Assembly (NCBI RefSeq): GCF_000725625.1
Contig: NZ_KL647085.1
Coordinates: 59,478-123,477, forward strand
Length of the DNA: 64,000 bases
Direction of reading: 5' to 3'
Origin: Streptomyces sp. NRRL F-6676
GTDB taxonomy: Bacteria > Actinomycetota > Actinomycetes > Streptomycetales > Streptomycetaceae
The notes below the pieces were generated by a model. That model saw nothing but the letters and a program-made list of their open reading frames with translations, searched no databases and had not been told where the DNA came from. The first letter of the stretch is position 1. Each line of letters starts with the position of its first letter. The position numbers were made by a program, and so were the translations under genes. Of this stretch, positions 16,512 to 25,511 are shown piece by piece.

Positions 16512-17860
16512 CAGCGGGCCTCCGGCCCGGCGTCCCGCGCGGTGCGGAAGCCGGAGAAGATCTGCCGGCGGATCGGATAGTCCCAGTTGCGGAAGGTGCC
16601 CCGGCAGGCCACCTGGTCCACGGCGAACGAACCGCCGCGCAGCACCTTGTACTCGGGGCCGAAGAACACCTCCGAGTACTCCTTGTACGGGAACGCGCGG
16701 AAGCCCGGGTACGGGGCGAAGTCGCTCGACGTCCACTCCCAGACATCGCCGATCAACTGCCTTACACCCAGAGGTGATTCGCCCTCCGGGTAGCTGCCGG
16801 CCGGGGCCGGGCGCAGATGGCGCTGGCCGAGGTTGGCGTGCGCCGGACCGGGGTCGGCGTCGCCCCACGGGTAGCGCCGGGAGCGGCCGGTGGCCGGGTC
16901 GAAGCGGGCGGCCTTCTCCCACTCGGCCTCGGTCGGCAGCCGCCGCCCGGCCCAGCGGGCGTAGGCGTCCGCCTCGTACCAGCTCACGTGCAGCACCGGC
17001 TCGTCGGGCGGGACGACCTCGGTGACGCCGAACCGCCGCCGCAGCCACTGCCCGCCCTCGCGGCGCCAGAACTGCGGCGCCCCGATGGAGTGGGCGCGCA
17101 GGTGCGCCCAGCCCGCCGGGTGCCACCAGCGCTCGTCGTCGTAACCGCCGGCCGCCATGAACCGCTGGTAGGCGGCGTTGGTGACGGGCACGGTGTCGAT
17201 GTGGAAGGCGGCCACCTCGCGCCGGTGCGCGGGCCGTTCGTTGTCCAGCGACCAGGGCTCGGTGGACGTACCCATGGTGAACGGGCCGCCGGGGACCAGG
17301 ACCTCGGCCGGACCGTCGTACGGCGGCACGGGCGCCGGATCCGGGGCGGTGAGCGCCTGCGGGCCCCGGCGCAGCTGATGGGTGATGAGCATGGTCTCGT
17401 CGTGCTGCTGCTCGTGCTGGGCGATCATGCCGAAGGCGAAGCCCGCCTCGGTCAGCGCCCGGCCGCCCCGGAAGGCGGTGGACTCCAGCACGTCCAGCGC
17501 CCGGCCGCGTACCTCGGCGGCGTAGCGGCGGGCCTCCTCGGGCGGCAGCAGCGGCAGCGAGGGCCGTTCGGCGCGCGGGTGCTCGAACGCGTCGTACAGC
17601 CCGTCGATCTCCGGCCGCATCGCCTCGCGCCCGGCCACCGCGCGCAGCAGCCAGAGCTCCTCCTGGTTGCCGATGTGCGCCAGGTCCCACACCAGCGGGG
17701 ACATCAGCGGCGAGTGCTGGGCGAGCAGATCGGGTTCCTCGACGCACTCGGTGAGCAGCGCGGTGCGCTCGCGCGCGGTGGTCAGCGCGTCCAGCGCGCG
17801 GTTCCGCAGCGCCTCGGGGTCGGTGTCCGCGGGGGGTGCCGGGGAGGTGGACTCGGTCAT
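16511..17860 (-). CDS. egtB: Hercynine oxygenase EgtB
   Basis: The 449-residue non-heme iron enzyme joins gamma-glutamylcysteine to hercynine with O2. It has an N-terminal DinB-like domain with the iron ligands in HEQQHDETM (HxxxHxE) and a C-terminal formylglycine-generating-like domain (VLVPGGPFTMGT ... RLPTEAEWEKAARFDP ... GDVWEWTSSDF). The ATG at 17860 overlaps the egtA stop (ATGA) and is preferred; a GTG six bases upstream is also possible. Confidence 0.95.
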   Translation of the reverse strand: MTESTSPAPPADTDPEALRNRALDALTTARERTALLTECVEEPDLLAQHSPLMSPLVWDLAHIGNQEELWLLRAVAGREAMRPEIDGLYDAFEHPRAERPSLPLLPPEEARRYAAEVRGRALDVLESTAFRGGRALTEAGFAFGMIAQHEQQHDETMLITHQLRRGPQALTAPDPAPVPPYDGPAEVLVPGGPFTMGTSTEPWSLDNERPAHRREVAAFHIDTVPVTNAAYQRFMAAGGYDDERWWHPAGWAHLRAHSIGAPQFWRREGGQWLRRRFGVTEVVPPDEPVLHVSWYEADAYARWAGRRLPTEAEWEKAARFDPATGRSRRYPWGDADPGPAHANLGQRHLRPAPAGSYPEGESPLGVRQLIGDVWEWTSSDFAPYPGFRAFPYKEYSEVFFGPEYKVLRGGSFAVDQVACRGTFRNWDYPIRRQIFSGFRTARDAGPEAR

Positions 17861-19140
17861 GTGCACGGTTCCTTCCCGTGGTGGTGCGCGAGCAGATCGT
17901 CGGCGGGGCAGCGGCCCCGGGCCACGTAACGGTCGGTGAAGTCGGCGACGGCCGCCCGTACGGCGTCGTCGGCGCCGAGCCGGGGCAGCGCCTCGGCGGC
18001 GGCGGCGAAGCAGACGGCGGCGGCCTCGCGCAGCTCCGGATCGGCGAGGCCCTCACGGGCGGCCGTCGTCCACAGCGGATTGCGCGGGGCCGTGCGCCCG
18101 TCCGCCCGCTCCGCGAGGGGCTTGACCGTGCGGTACGCGGTCTCGGCGGCCTCCGGGTCGTCGAACAGGGCGGTCGTCACCGCCAGCGGCACGATCCAGC
18201 CGTCCTCGCCGGGCTGGGCGTCGATCATCCGCAGCTCCAGATGACCGCGCGGCCGCACCGGCGGGAACAGCGTGGTGAGGTGGTACTCCAGATCGGCCCG
18301 GGTCGGGCCGTCGGCCGACCGGGTCCACTCCCGGAAGGTCAGCCCCTCGGGCACGTGCCAGGGACCGTCGTCCCGCCGCACGCACATCACGGGCGCGTCC
18401 AGCACCCGTGCGGCCCAGGCGCCCCGGGGATCGCGGCCGGAGAGCGGGGCGCCGCTGCGCCCCGGGTCCATCGATGTCCACAGGTACTGCCGGGTCGAAC
18501 GCCAGCCCGTGGGACGGCCGCGGGCCACGGGGGAGTGCGCGAACGCGGCGACCAGCACCGCGCCCAGGGTGTGCGCCAGCCACCAGCGTCTGCCGTGGCC
18601 GAGCGGGCCCGGCTCCTCGTACCCGGCGTCCAGACACACCTGGACGGAGGCGGAGGAGCACATCATGGCCCGGCCCTCCGGACCGGTGCGGTCCAGACAG
18701 GCCTCCATGGCGTCGTAGCGCGGCTGCCGGAGGTAGCGGACGGGGGAATTCCATGGGTCGTGACCGCAGCCGTACAGACCGAGGCCGTCCGCGCGCAGGA
18801 CGGCGCGGACCGTGTCGAGATCGGCGGAGACGGACCGTACGCACTCCATCAGGGAGGCGGCGGGAGCGGAACTCAGCTCCAGCTGGCCGCCGGGTTCGAC
18901 GGTGAGCGCCGAACGCAGGGGCACGGTCCGCAGCGCGGCATAGGCCGCGTCGAGACGTTCGGGTGGTACGGGAAGCCGCGGTCGCAGCGGCTCGTGGACG
19001 AGCCATTCCAGTTCGACACCGAGACGACGGGGCGGGCCGGTCTTGAAGCAGATGCCTCGGACCAGCGCCTCCACGTCCGCCTCGGTGAGCGCGGTGCGGT
19101 CCTCCGCACCGTCACTACAGTCGCTCACCGCATCGGACAT
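17857..19140 (-). CDS. egtA: Glutamate-cysteine ligase EgtA
   Basis: The 427-residue ATP-dependent ligase makes gamma-glutamylcysteine, the sulfur donor for EgtB. Family segments include LGVELEWLVH, LTVEPGGQLELSSAP, LYGCGHDPWN and ASVQVCLDAGYE. The ATG at 19140 has an excellent AGGAGG site 8 bases upstream. It leads the egtA-B-C-D operon, whose promoter must lie in the 284-bp gap before the divergent PARG gene. Confidence 0.95.
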   Translation of the reverse strand: MSDAVSDCSDGAEDRTALTEADVEALVRGICFKTGPPRRLGVELEWLVHEPLRPRLPVPPERLDAAYAALRTVPLRSALTVEPGGQLELSSAPAASLMECVRSVSADLDTVRAVLRADGLGLYGCGHDPWNSPVRYLRQPRYDAMEACLDRTGPEGRAMMCSSASVQVCLDAGYEEPGPLGHGRRWWLAHTLGAVLVAAFAHSPVARGRPTGWRSTRQYLWTSMDPGRSGAPLSGRDPRGAWAARVLDAPVMCVRRDDGPWHVPEGLTFREWTRSADGPTRADLEYHLTTLFPPVRPRGHLELRMIDAQPGEDGWIVPLAVTTALFDDPEAAETAYRTVKPLAERADGRTAPRNPLWTTAAREGLADPELREAAAVCFAAAAEALPRLGADDAVRAAVADFTDRYVARGRCPADDLLAHHHGKEPCT

Positions 19141-19424
19141 GTCGGGATCCTCCTGAGATTCCACCATGCCGCCGGTCCGGTACCGGATGGGCCGGGCCGA
19201 CAACGCTCCTCCCACCCAAACCTCTCGGCGCCGTTCGCACAAGGGGGCGAATCGGTGCACAAGGGACCGGCGCACGGAGAAACTCCGTTGCCGCTCGGGA
19301 CCAGCATCACCCACGATGTGCGCATGAGCACGACGGGGAGGTGCGCCGGAGGGGGCGTACGGCGAGGGGACGTACGAACAGGGGGCGCGCACGGCGCGCT
19401 CACGGCGTGCACGGGGGTGACGCC

Positions 19425-20288
19425 GTGAGCGCGCGGCTGCGCGGCCTCGCGCGGGAGACCCAGGAGATCGTGGACCGGGGCGCCTACCGGGCCCCCGGCG
19501 GCCACGAGGTACCGCTGGCCGCGGCGGTCGGGGCCGCGCGGGCGGGGACGCGGATGTACGGGCCGCAGCCGGTACGGCTCCCGGAAAGGGGCGCGGAGGC
19601 CGGGCGGGCGCCCATGGCCGTGGAGGTCACCGGGGAGAGCAGCCTGGAGGCCGCGCGGCGGCTGGTGCGGGCCGCCGACGGCTCGGTCGCCGTACTGAAC
19701 TTCGCGAGCGCCCGCAACCCGGGCGGCGGCTTCCTCAACGGGGCCCAGGCCCAGGAGGAGGCGCTGTGCCGCTCCTCGGCGCTGTACGCCTGCGTACGGG
19801 AGGTCCGCGCGTTCTACGACCACCACCGGGAGCACCGCGACCCGCTCTACACCGACCGGGTCGTCCACGCCCCCGGGGTCCCCGTCTTCCGCGACGACGA
19901 CGGCCGGCTGCTCGACGAGCCCTACCGGGTCGCGTTCCTCACCGCCGCGGCGCCCAACGCGGGCGTACTGCTGAGCCGTGCGCCGGAGCGCGCCGCCGAG
20001 CTGCCGCGCGCCCTCGCGGTACGGGCCGAACGGGTCCTGGAGGTCGCCGCCCTGCACGGCCACCGGCGGCTGGTCCTCGGCGCGTGGGGCTGCGGGGTGT
20101 TCCGCAACGACCCGTCCCAGGTGGCCGCCGCGTTCCGGGGCCTCCTGGTGGACGGTGACCGGTTCGCGGGCCGCTTCGACCGGGTCGTGTACGCGGTACT
20201 GGACCGTACGAAGGGGGCGACGGTACGCGGGGCGTTCGAGCGTACGTTCGCCGACGTCGCCGCCGGGGCCGGGGCCGGGAACCGGTGA
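19425..20288 (+). CDS. Bacterial-type poly(ADP-ribose) glycohydrolase (TIGR02452)
   Basis: The 287-residue protein has a macro-domain core with the PARG signature GGG...QEE: NPGGGFLNGAQAQEEALCRS places the glycines at residues 100-102 and the catalytic glutamates at 111-112. Other conserved parts are VLNFASARNPG and LGAWGCGVFRNDP. It should remove ADP-ribose polymers or chains from targets, ending a stress or toxin ADP-ribosylation signal; no ADP-ribosyltransferase is seen in the window. The start chosen is the GTG at 19425 behind a G-rich site. Its 3' end is 9 bp from that of the convergent PemK-like gene. Confidence 0.9.
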   Translation: MSARLRGLARETQEIVDRGAYRAPGGHEVPLAAAVGAARAGTRMYGPQPVRLPERGAEAGRAPMAVEVTGESSLEAARRLVRAADGSVAVLNFASARNPGGGFLNGAQAQEEALCRSSALYACVREVRAFYDHHREHRDPLYTDRVVHAPGVPVFRDDDGRLLDEPYRVAFLTAAAPNAGVLLSRAPERAAELPRALAVRAERVLEVAALHGHRRLVLGAWGCGVFRNDPSQVAAAFRGLLVDGDRFAGRFDRVVYAVLDRTKGATVRGAFERTFADVAAGAGAGNR

Positions 20289-20297
20289 AGGGGGCGC

Positions 20298-20756
20298 TCA
20301 GCGCCAGCCGTAGCGCTCCCGCAGCCGGTGCACCACGGAGTTGAACCGCATCCGGTCCAGCGCGCACGCCTCGCGCCGCATGCCGTCCTCGTGCAGCCGC
20401 AGCACCCGGTCCACGTCGACCCACGAGTCCCGCCCCGAGCGGTCCCACGGCCCGCTCCCGATCGCCACCCATTCCCGGTCCCCGTCGTGCCGCTTGCTGG
20501 AGAGCTGCACCGCGAGCAGCGTCCCGCCCGGCTCACGCGCGACGACGAGGACGGGGCGGTCCTTCCCGCGCCCGTCGTTCTCCTCGAAGGGCACCCACGT
20601 CCACACGATCTCCCCGGGGTCCGGGTCGCCGTCGTGCGCGGGGGAGTACTCGGTCCGTACCGGGCCCACCCGGCGCGGATCGGCCTCGGTGGTGGCGGAG
20701 GGGCCGTAACGGCCGGGTACGGGAACGTCCTGATCGGCGAAGGCAGTCACGGGCAC
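20298..20756 (-). CDS. PemK/MazF-family protein
   Basis: The 152-residue protein has the PemK-like barrel features: PGEIVWTWVPFEENDGRGKD, RPVLVVAREPGGTLLAVQLS and the later DSWVDVDRVLRL. MazF/PemK proteins are mRNA endonucleases in toxin-antitoxin pairs, but no small antitoxin gene abuts this one, so it may be a solitary, housekeeping-type member. The GTG at 20756 is 7 bases past GGGGAGG and is the best start. Confidence 0.8.
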   Translation of the reverse strand: MPVTAFADQDVPVPGRYGPSATTEADPRRVGPVRTEYSPAHDGDPDPGEIVWTWVPFEENDGRGKDRPVLVVAREPGGTLLAVQLSSKRHDGDREWVAIGSGPWDRSGRDSWVDVDRVLRLHEDGMRREACALDRMRFNSVVHRLRERYGWR

Positions 20757-20881
20757 ACGGTAACCTCCCCGGCGGCCGACACACCGTGCGCCCTCGTTCG
20801 AACGCGCGTCCACCAGCGCGAACGCCCGTGCGTGCGCGGGAAGTTCACCCGCTCCCCGTTTGTTCGCGGCCTTCTGGAAAA

Positions 20882-20895
20882 ATGACGTACGTCAT
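20882..20895. promoter_or_regulatory. 14-bp palindrome over the LacI-family start codon
   Basis: ATGACGTACGTCAT is a perfect palindrome that includes the proposed ATG at its left edge and the alternative ATG at its right edge. LacI-family operators are even-length palindromes with a central CG or TA; this one has a central TA. It is a natural autoregulatory site. Confidence 0.5.
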
Positions 20896-21931
20896 GGTGC
20901 ACATACCCGACCGGTCCACCGTCCCGCCGCCCGCCCCGCGTTCCGTGCCGACGAGCGCGGATGTGGCGCGCCTGGCGGGAGTGTCCCGGGCCACCGTCTC
21001 CTACGTCCTGAACAACACCAGTGCCGTACGGATCAGCGAACCCACCCGCCGGCGCGTCCGCGAGGCCGCCGAGGAACTGGGGTACGTCCCGCACGCCGCC
21101 GCCCGCAGCCTGCGCGCCGGCCACAGCCGCATGGTGCTCATGCCCGCCCCCGAGGTCCCGGCCGGCCCGCTGTACAGCCAGTTCATCAACGAACTGCAAT
21201 GGGCGCTCGGCCGCCTGGACTACACCGTGGTCCAGTACGGCCAGGTCGGCCTGCGGGGCGACGAGGCCGCGCGCGCCTGGGCCGAACTGCGTCCGGTGGC
21301 GGTACTGCTGCCCGGCGGCGGGCTCGGCCCCGAGGGCGTCGCCGTACTGAAACGCTCCGGCGCCCGCGCGGTGGTGACGATGGGCGCCGAGCGCATCGAG
21401 GGGGCGCACGCGCTCCTCATGAACCACGCGGAGGTCGGCCGCAGCGCCGGCCTCCACCTGTACGGCCGCGGCCGACGCCGCATCGGCGTGGTGATGCCGA
21501 AGGAGCCCGGCCTGGAGCCGTTCTCCGGCCCCCGGCTCGCCGGCGTACGGCAGGCGGTGGAGGGCAAGAGCGACGCCACCGTCACGGTGCTGCCGCTGGC
21601 GTACGACGAGGACTCCGCCGCCGAACTCACCTCACGCTGGCGGGAGTTGAACCTCGACTCGGTGTTCGCGTACAACGACGAGTACGCGATGCTGCTGATG
21701 CGGGCGCTCCAGGACAACGGTGTCGTCGTCCCGGACGACACGGCGGTCGTCGGCGCCGACGACCTCATGCTCGGCCGCCTCCTCCGCCCCCGCCTCACCA
21801 CCGTCCACCTGGCCCTCCCCTCCGGCCGCACCCTGGCCCAACTGGTCGACCAGGCAGTCCAGAACACCACCGCCCCACCAGAGGTGAGACAGGTGCTGGG
21901 CGCACACGTGATACCGAGGGAATCGAGCTAG
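20882..21931 (+). CDS. LacI-family transcriptional regulator
   Basis: The 349-residue protein has the LacI helix-turn-helix SADVARLAGVSRATVSYVLN, a hinge helix (AAEELGYVPHAAARSLR) and a periplasmic-binding-type sensor domain with AYNDEYAMLLMRALQDNG and VVGADDLMLGRLL. No sugar-utilisation genes adjoin it, so the ligand is unknown. The start codon lies in a perfect 14-bp palindrome, which suggests autorepression. An in-frame ATG four codons on (20894) is an alternative start. Confidence 0.9.
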   Translation: MTYVMVHIPDRSTVPPPAPRSVPTSADVARLAGVSRATVSYVLNNTSAVRISEPTRRRVREAAEELGYVPHAAARSLRAGHSRMVLMPAPEVPAGPLYSQFINELQWALGRLDYTVVQYGQVGLRGDEAARAWAELRPVAVLLPGGGLGPEGVAVLKRSGARAVVTMGAERIEGAHALLMNHAEVGRSAGLHLYGRGRRRIGVVMPKEPGLEPFSGPRLAGVRQAVEGKSDATVTVLPLAYDEDSAAELTSRWRELNLDSVFAYNDEYAMLLMRALQDNGVVVPDDTAVVGADDLMLGRLLRPRLTTVHLALPSGRTLAQLVDQAVQNTTAPPEVRQVLGAHVIPRESS

Positions 21932-21967
21932 GGCACCGTAGGGGGCGCGCACTCGCGCCCCCCGCAA

Positions 21968-21988
21968 GGGGCGCGGGGAACTGCGCGA
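21968..21988. repeat. Dispersed intergenic repeat, copy 2
   Basis: It is identical to the copy at 194 over 21 bp. The following CAGCCACGACGCACCC resembles the flank of the copy at 24160. It lies between the LacI-family gene and thioredoxin. Confidence 0.7.
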
Positions 21989-22064
21989 CCAGCCACGACG
22001 CACCCGCACCCGCCCACGAACCCCACCCACCCGAGCTCTCCCGCGCTCCTCCCCCCGGGAGGCC

Positions 22065-22083
22065 CTGGGGGCGGAGCCCCCAG
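22065..22083. terminator. Hairpin between convergent LacI-family and thioredoxin genes
   Basis: The 8-bp arms CTGGGGGC and GCCCCCAG pair around GGA. The hairpin is 40 bp from the thioredoxin stop and 134 bp from the regulator stop, and could serve both strands. Confidence 0.6.
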
Positions 22084-22122
22084 GTTCCGGATGGGACGGG
22101 CAGGGGCGGCGGGGGCGAAGAA

Positions 22123-22509
<387 letters not shown>

Positions 22510-22663
22510 GGCGGGTATCCCTCTTCCTGGTGTCGGGTGAGCCGTCGACGCCAACGGCGCGGGCGTGCCGGCTATTCCCCTGCGCGCCCGGCGGCTGTTC
22601 CCCGGGCATCCCCGCGCGCGTACCCGTGTGGCCTCCGCGCACACCACCCACCAGACTGTGCCC

Positions 22664-24142
22664 ATGACGGAAACGGAAACCATCGCGTACGACGTCGTGG
22701 TGCTCGGGGCCGGGCCCGTGGGGGAGAACGTCGCCGACCGCACCCGCGCGGCCGGCCTGTCCACCGCGGTCGTGGAGAACGAGCTGGTCGGCGGCGAGTG
22801 CTCGTACTGGGCGTGCATCCCCAGCAAGGCCCTCCTCCGCCCGGTGATCGCCCGCGCCGACGCGCGCCGCGTGCCCGGGCTCACCCAGGCCGTACAGGGC
22901 CCCCTCGACACGGACGCCGTCCTGCGACACCGCGACTACATGGCGTCCGACTGGAAGGACGACGGCCAGGTCGGCTGGCTGAACGGCGTCGGTGTCGACC
23001 TCCACCGGGGGTTCGGGCGCCTCACCGCGCCCCGTACGGTCGAGGTGGAGGGGCGCGACGGCGCCCGCACGGTGCTCACGGCCCGGCACGCGGTCGCCGT
23101 GTGCACCGGCACCCGCGCCGCGCTCCCGGACCTGCCCGGACTCGCGGACGTACGGCCCTGGACCAGCAGGGAGGCGACCAGCGGGCGGGCGCCGGGCCGG
23201 CTGATCGTGGTCGGCGGCGGTGTCGTCGCCGTCGAGATGGCCACGGCCTGGCAGAGCCTGGGCGCGCGGGTCACCATGCTGGTGCGCGGCAAGGGGCTGC
23301 TGCCGAGGATGGAGCCGTTCGCCGGGGAGCTCATCGCCGAGGGGCTGACGGAGGCGGGCGTCGACCTGCGGACCGGGGTGTCGGTCACGTCGGTGACCCG
23401 CGAGCAGGCGCCGGAAGCGGCCGCCGGCGCGCCGGGCACGCCGGCGAACCGGGGCAAGGGCACGGTCGTGGCCGTCACCGACACCGGTGAGCGGATCGAG
23501 GCGGACGAGATCCTCTTCGCCACCGGGCGCGCGCCGAAGACGGACGCGATCGGCCTGGAGACGGTCGGTCTCGAGCCCGGCTCCTGGCTGAGCGTCGACG
23601 ACAGCATGCGGGTCGAGGGCAGCGAGTGGCTGTACGCGGTGGGTGACGTCAACCACCGGGCGCTCCTCACCCACCAGGGCAAGTACCAGGCGCGGATCGC
23701 CGGGGCGGCGATCGCGGCGCGGGCGGCGGGGGACGCGGAGGAGGAGTCGGCGGCGTGGGGCGCCCACGCGGCCACCGCCGACCACGTGGCCGTGCCGCAG
23801 GTCGTCTTCACCGACCCGGAGGCGGCGGCCGTCGGCCTCTCGCTCGCGGAGGCGGAACAGGCGGGCCACCGGGTCCGCGCGGTCGACGTCGACTTCGCCT
23901 CCGTCGCCGGGGCGGGACTGTACGCCGACGGCTACCGCGGACGGGCCCGCATGGTCGTCGACCTGGAGGCGGAGATCCTGCGCGGAGTGACGTTCGTCGG
24001 TCCCGGCGTCGGCGAACTGATCCACTCAGCGACGATCGCCATCGCCGGCGAGGTCCCGATCAGCCGCCTGTGGCACGCGGTGCCGTCCTTCCCCACGCTC
24101 AGCGAGGTGTGGCTCCGCCTGCTGGAGGCATACCGAGGCTGA
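22664..24142 (+). CDS. Pyridine nucleotide-disulfide oxidoreductase (dihydrolipoamide dehydrogenase-like)
   Basis: The 492-residue flavoprotein has an FAD site (VVVLGAGPVGENVA), a redox disulfide in GGECSYWACIPSKALL, an NAD(P) site (LIVVGGGVVAVEMA), the second FAD motif LYAVGDVNHRALL and a dimerisation domain. The active-site sequence departs from the canonical GGTCxNxGCIPSK, and the C-terminal end reads HAVPSFPTLSEVW instead of the His-Pro-Thr motif of lipoamide dehydrogenases, which resembles mercuric-reductase or transhydrogenase ends. It is probably a class I disulfide reductase with another substrate. A GTG six bases upstream is an alternative start. Confidence 0.85.
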   Translation: MTETETIAYDVVVLGAGPVGENVADRTRAAGLSTAVVENELVGGECSYWACIPSKALLRPVIARADARRVPGLTQAVQGPLDTDAVLRHRDYMASDWKDDGQVGWLNGVGVDLHRGFGRLTAPRTVEVEGRDGARTVLTARHAVAVCTGTRAALPDLPGLADVRPWTSREATSGRAPGRLIVVGGGVVAVEMATAWQSLGARVTMLVRGKGLLPRMEPFAGELIAEGLTEAGVDLRTGVSVTSVTREQAPEAAAGAPGTPANRGKGTVVAVTDTGERIEADEILFATGRAPKTDAIGLETVGLEPGSWLSVDDSMRVEGSEWLYAVGDVNHRALLTHQGKYQARIAGAAIAARAAGDAEEESAAWGAHAATADHVAVPQVVFTDPEAAAVGLSLAEAEQAGHRVRAVDVDFASVAGAGLYADGYRGRARMVVDLEAEILRGVTFVGPGVGELIHSATIAIAGEVPISRLWHAVPSFPTLSEVWLRLLEAYRG

Positions 24143-24159
24143 ACGGACGGGGTTCGTCA

Positions 24160-24182
24160 GGGGCGCGCGGGGAACTGCGCGG
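24160..24182. repeat. Dispersed intergenic repeat, variant copy 3
   Basis: GGGGCGC-GCGGGGAACTGCGCG differs from the other copies by one extra GC. It lies just past the oxidoreductase stop and is followed by a CCACGACACACCC segment like that after copy 2. Confidence 0.6.
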
Positions 24183-24273
24183 CCGGCCACGACACACCCG
24201 CGGTCGAACCCCGCCCGGGGTTCAGAGGCGCGGCCCCCGCTTCGCAGGGCGCGGGGGCGCGCCCAGGAACGTA

Positions 24274-24306
24274 CGGTCTCCCCGGCCGCGTCAGCCGGGG
24301 AGACCG
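24274..24306 (-). terminator. Perfect 13-bp hairpin with the deformylase stop codon in its loop
   Basis: CGGTCTCCCCGGC (24274-24286) and GCCGGGGAGACCG (24294-24306) are exact inverse repeats with a 7-nt loop. The TGA of the peptide deformylase gene lies in the loop, so the last four codons form one arm. It also faces the end of the oxidoreductase gene. Confidence 0.75.
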
Positions 24307-24944
24307 AACCCGAGCACGCCCGCCGCCCGCTCAGGCGTCGGCTGCGCCCACCACCGCGCCACCGCCTCGTTCGTCGACAAGGACCGCGACTCCGCCCGGT
24401 CCAGATACAGCGTCCCGTCCAGATGGTCCGTCTCGTGCTGCACGATGCGGGCCGGCCACCCGGCGAACTCCTCGTCCAGCACGACCCCGCCCGCGTCCAG
24501 CCCCCGCAGCCGTACGCGGGCGTGCCGCGCCACCACCGCCTGCCAGCCCGGCACGCTCAGACAGCCCTCGAAGAACGCGGCCCGCTCGTCCCCGACGGCC
24601 TCGTACGCCGGGTTGACCAGCACCCGGTACGGCTGCGGCACCCGCCCCCGCGCCACCCGCACCTCCTCCGGCACCGGCGCCGGATCCTCGATCACGGCGA
24701 TCCGCAGCGGTACCCCGACCTGCGGCGCCGCGAGCCCGACGCCGGGCGCCGCGTGCATCGTCGCGCGCAGGGCGGCGAGGAAACGATCCAGTAGAGCCGG
24801 ACCGAGCTGTCCGTCGTACGGTTCCGCGCCCCGCCGCAGTACGGGATCACCGGCGGCGACGATCGGCAACGGCCCCTCGACGGAAAGGAGTTCCTCGACA
24901 AGGTCGGCGATCCGGCGGCCGGGGGTGTCAGTGTCTGAAGCCAT
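24291..24944 (-). CDS. def: Peptide deformylase
   Basis: The 217-residue metalloenzyme removes the formyl group from nascent chains. The three motifs are present: GVGLAAPQVGV, EGCLSVPG and QHETDHLDG (iron/zinc ligands Cys, His, His and catalytic Glu). An N-terminal extension of about 25 residues precedes the core. It is not next to fmt, so it is probably one of several deformylases of the strain. Confidence 0.95.
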   Translation of the reverse strand: MASDTDTPGRRIADLVEELLSVEGPLPIVAAGDPVLRRGAEPYDGQLGPALLDRFLAALRATMHAAPGVGLAAPQVGVPLRIAVIEDPAPVPEEVRVARGRVPQPYRVLVNPAYEAVGDERAAFFEGCLSVPGWQAVVARHARVRLRGLDAGGVVLDEEFAGWPARIVQHETDHLDGTLYLDRAESRSLSTNEAVARWWAQPTPERAAGVLGFGLPG

Positions 24945-25056
24945 CGGACCAGCATGACAGGCCCGACAACGTACGCCGGCGCACGCACACATTGCCGCAC
25001 GCGCCCCTCCGCACCACCCCCGTACCCCCGGCCCCCCTCACCCCTTGCGGCTCGGC

Positions 25057-25410
25057 TTACAGCTCGGCGAAGGCGAAGTCACCGGCCATGGCGGAAGCGA
25101 GCCGCAGATGGGGCTCCGCCTCCTCGCGGCGGCCCTGCCGCTCGAGGGTGCGGCCGAGCAGCAGCCGGGCGTACCGCTCCACGGGGTCCCGCTCCACGAG
25201 CACCCGCAGCTCCGCCTCGGCCCGGCGCAGCTGCGCCGAGTGGTAGTAGGCACGGGCCAGCAGCAGCCGGGGCCCGGTCTGCTCGGGCACCTCCTCGACG
25301 AGCCCGCCGAGGACCCGCGCCGCACCGGCGTAGTCCCGCGCGTCGAAGAACATCCGCGCCCGCTCCCAGCGCTCCGCGGCCGTTCCGTGGTCGTAGTACG
25401 TCTGCTCCAC
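25057..25410 (-). CDS. Small TPR protein
   Basis: The 117-residue protein consists of tetratricopeptide-like helix pairs (AAERWERARMFFDARDYAGA, PRLLLARAYYHSAQLRRAEA, RYARLLLGRTLERQGRREEA). TPRs bind partner proteins; the partner is unknown. The GTG at 25410 is five bases past AAGGAGG and is clearly the best start, although the frame stays open further upstream. It diverges from the pirin gene. Confidence 0.85.
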   Translation of the reverse strand: MEQTYYDHGTAAERWERARMFFDARDYAGAARVLGGLVEEVPEQTGPRLLLARAYYHSAQLRRAEAELRVLVERDPVERYARLLLGRTLERQGRREEAEPHLRLASAMAGDFAFAEL

Positions 25411-25511
25411 ACCGTCCTCCTTCGACGGCCCCCACAACACCGGCACCGGAACGAACATTCCAGCCGGCCGCGGGTGCGCACGGGACCCCGCCGGGCGTTA
25501 GGTTGTGCGCC

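Noticed and set aside
19324..19428. 34-codon ORF ending in GTGA overlap with the PARG start
   Set aside because: It has no ribosome site and a Gly/Arg-only composition, so chance is the simpler reading.
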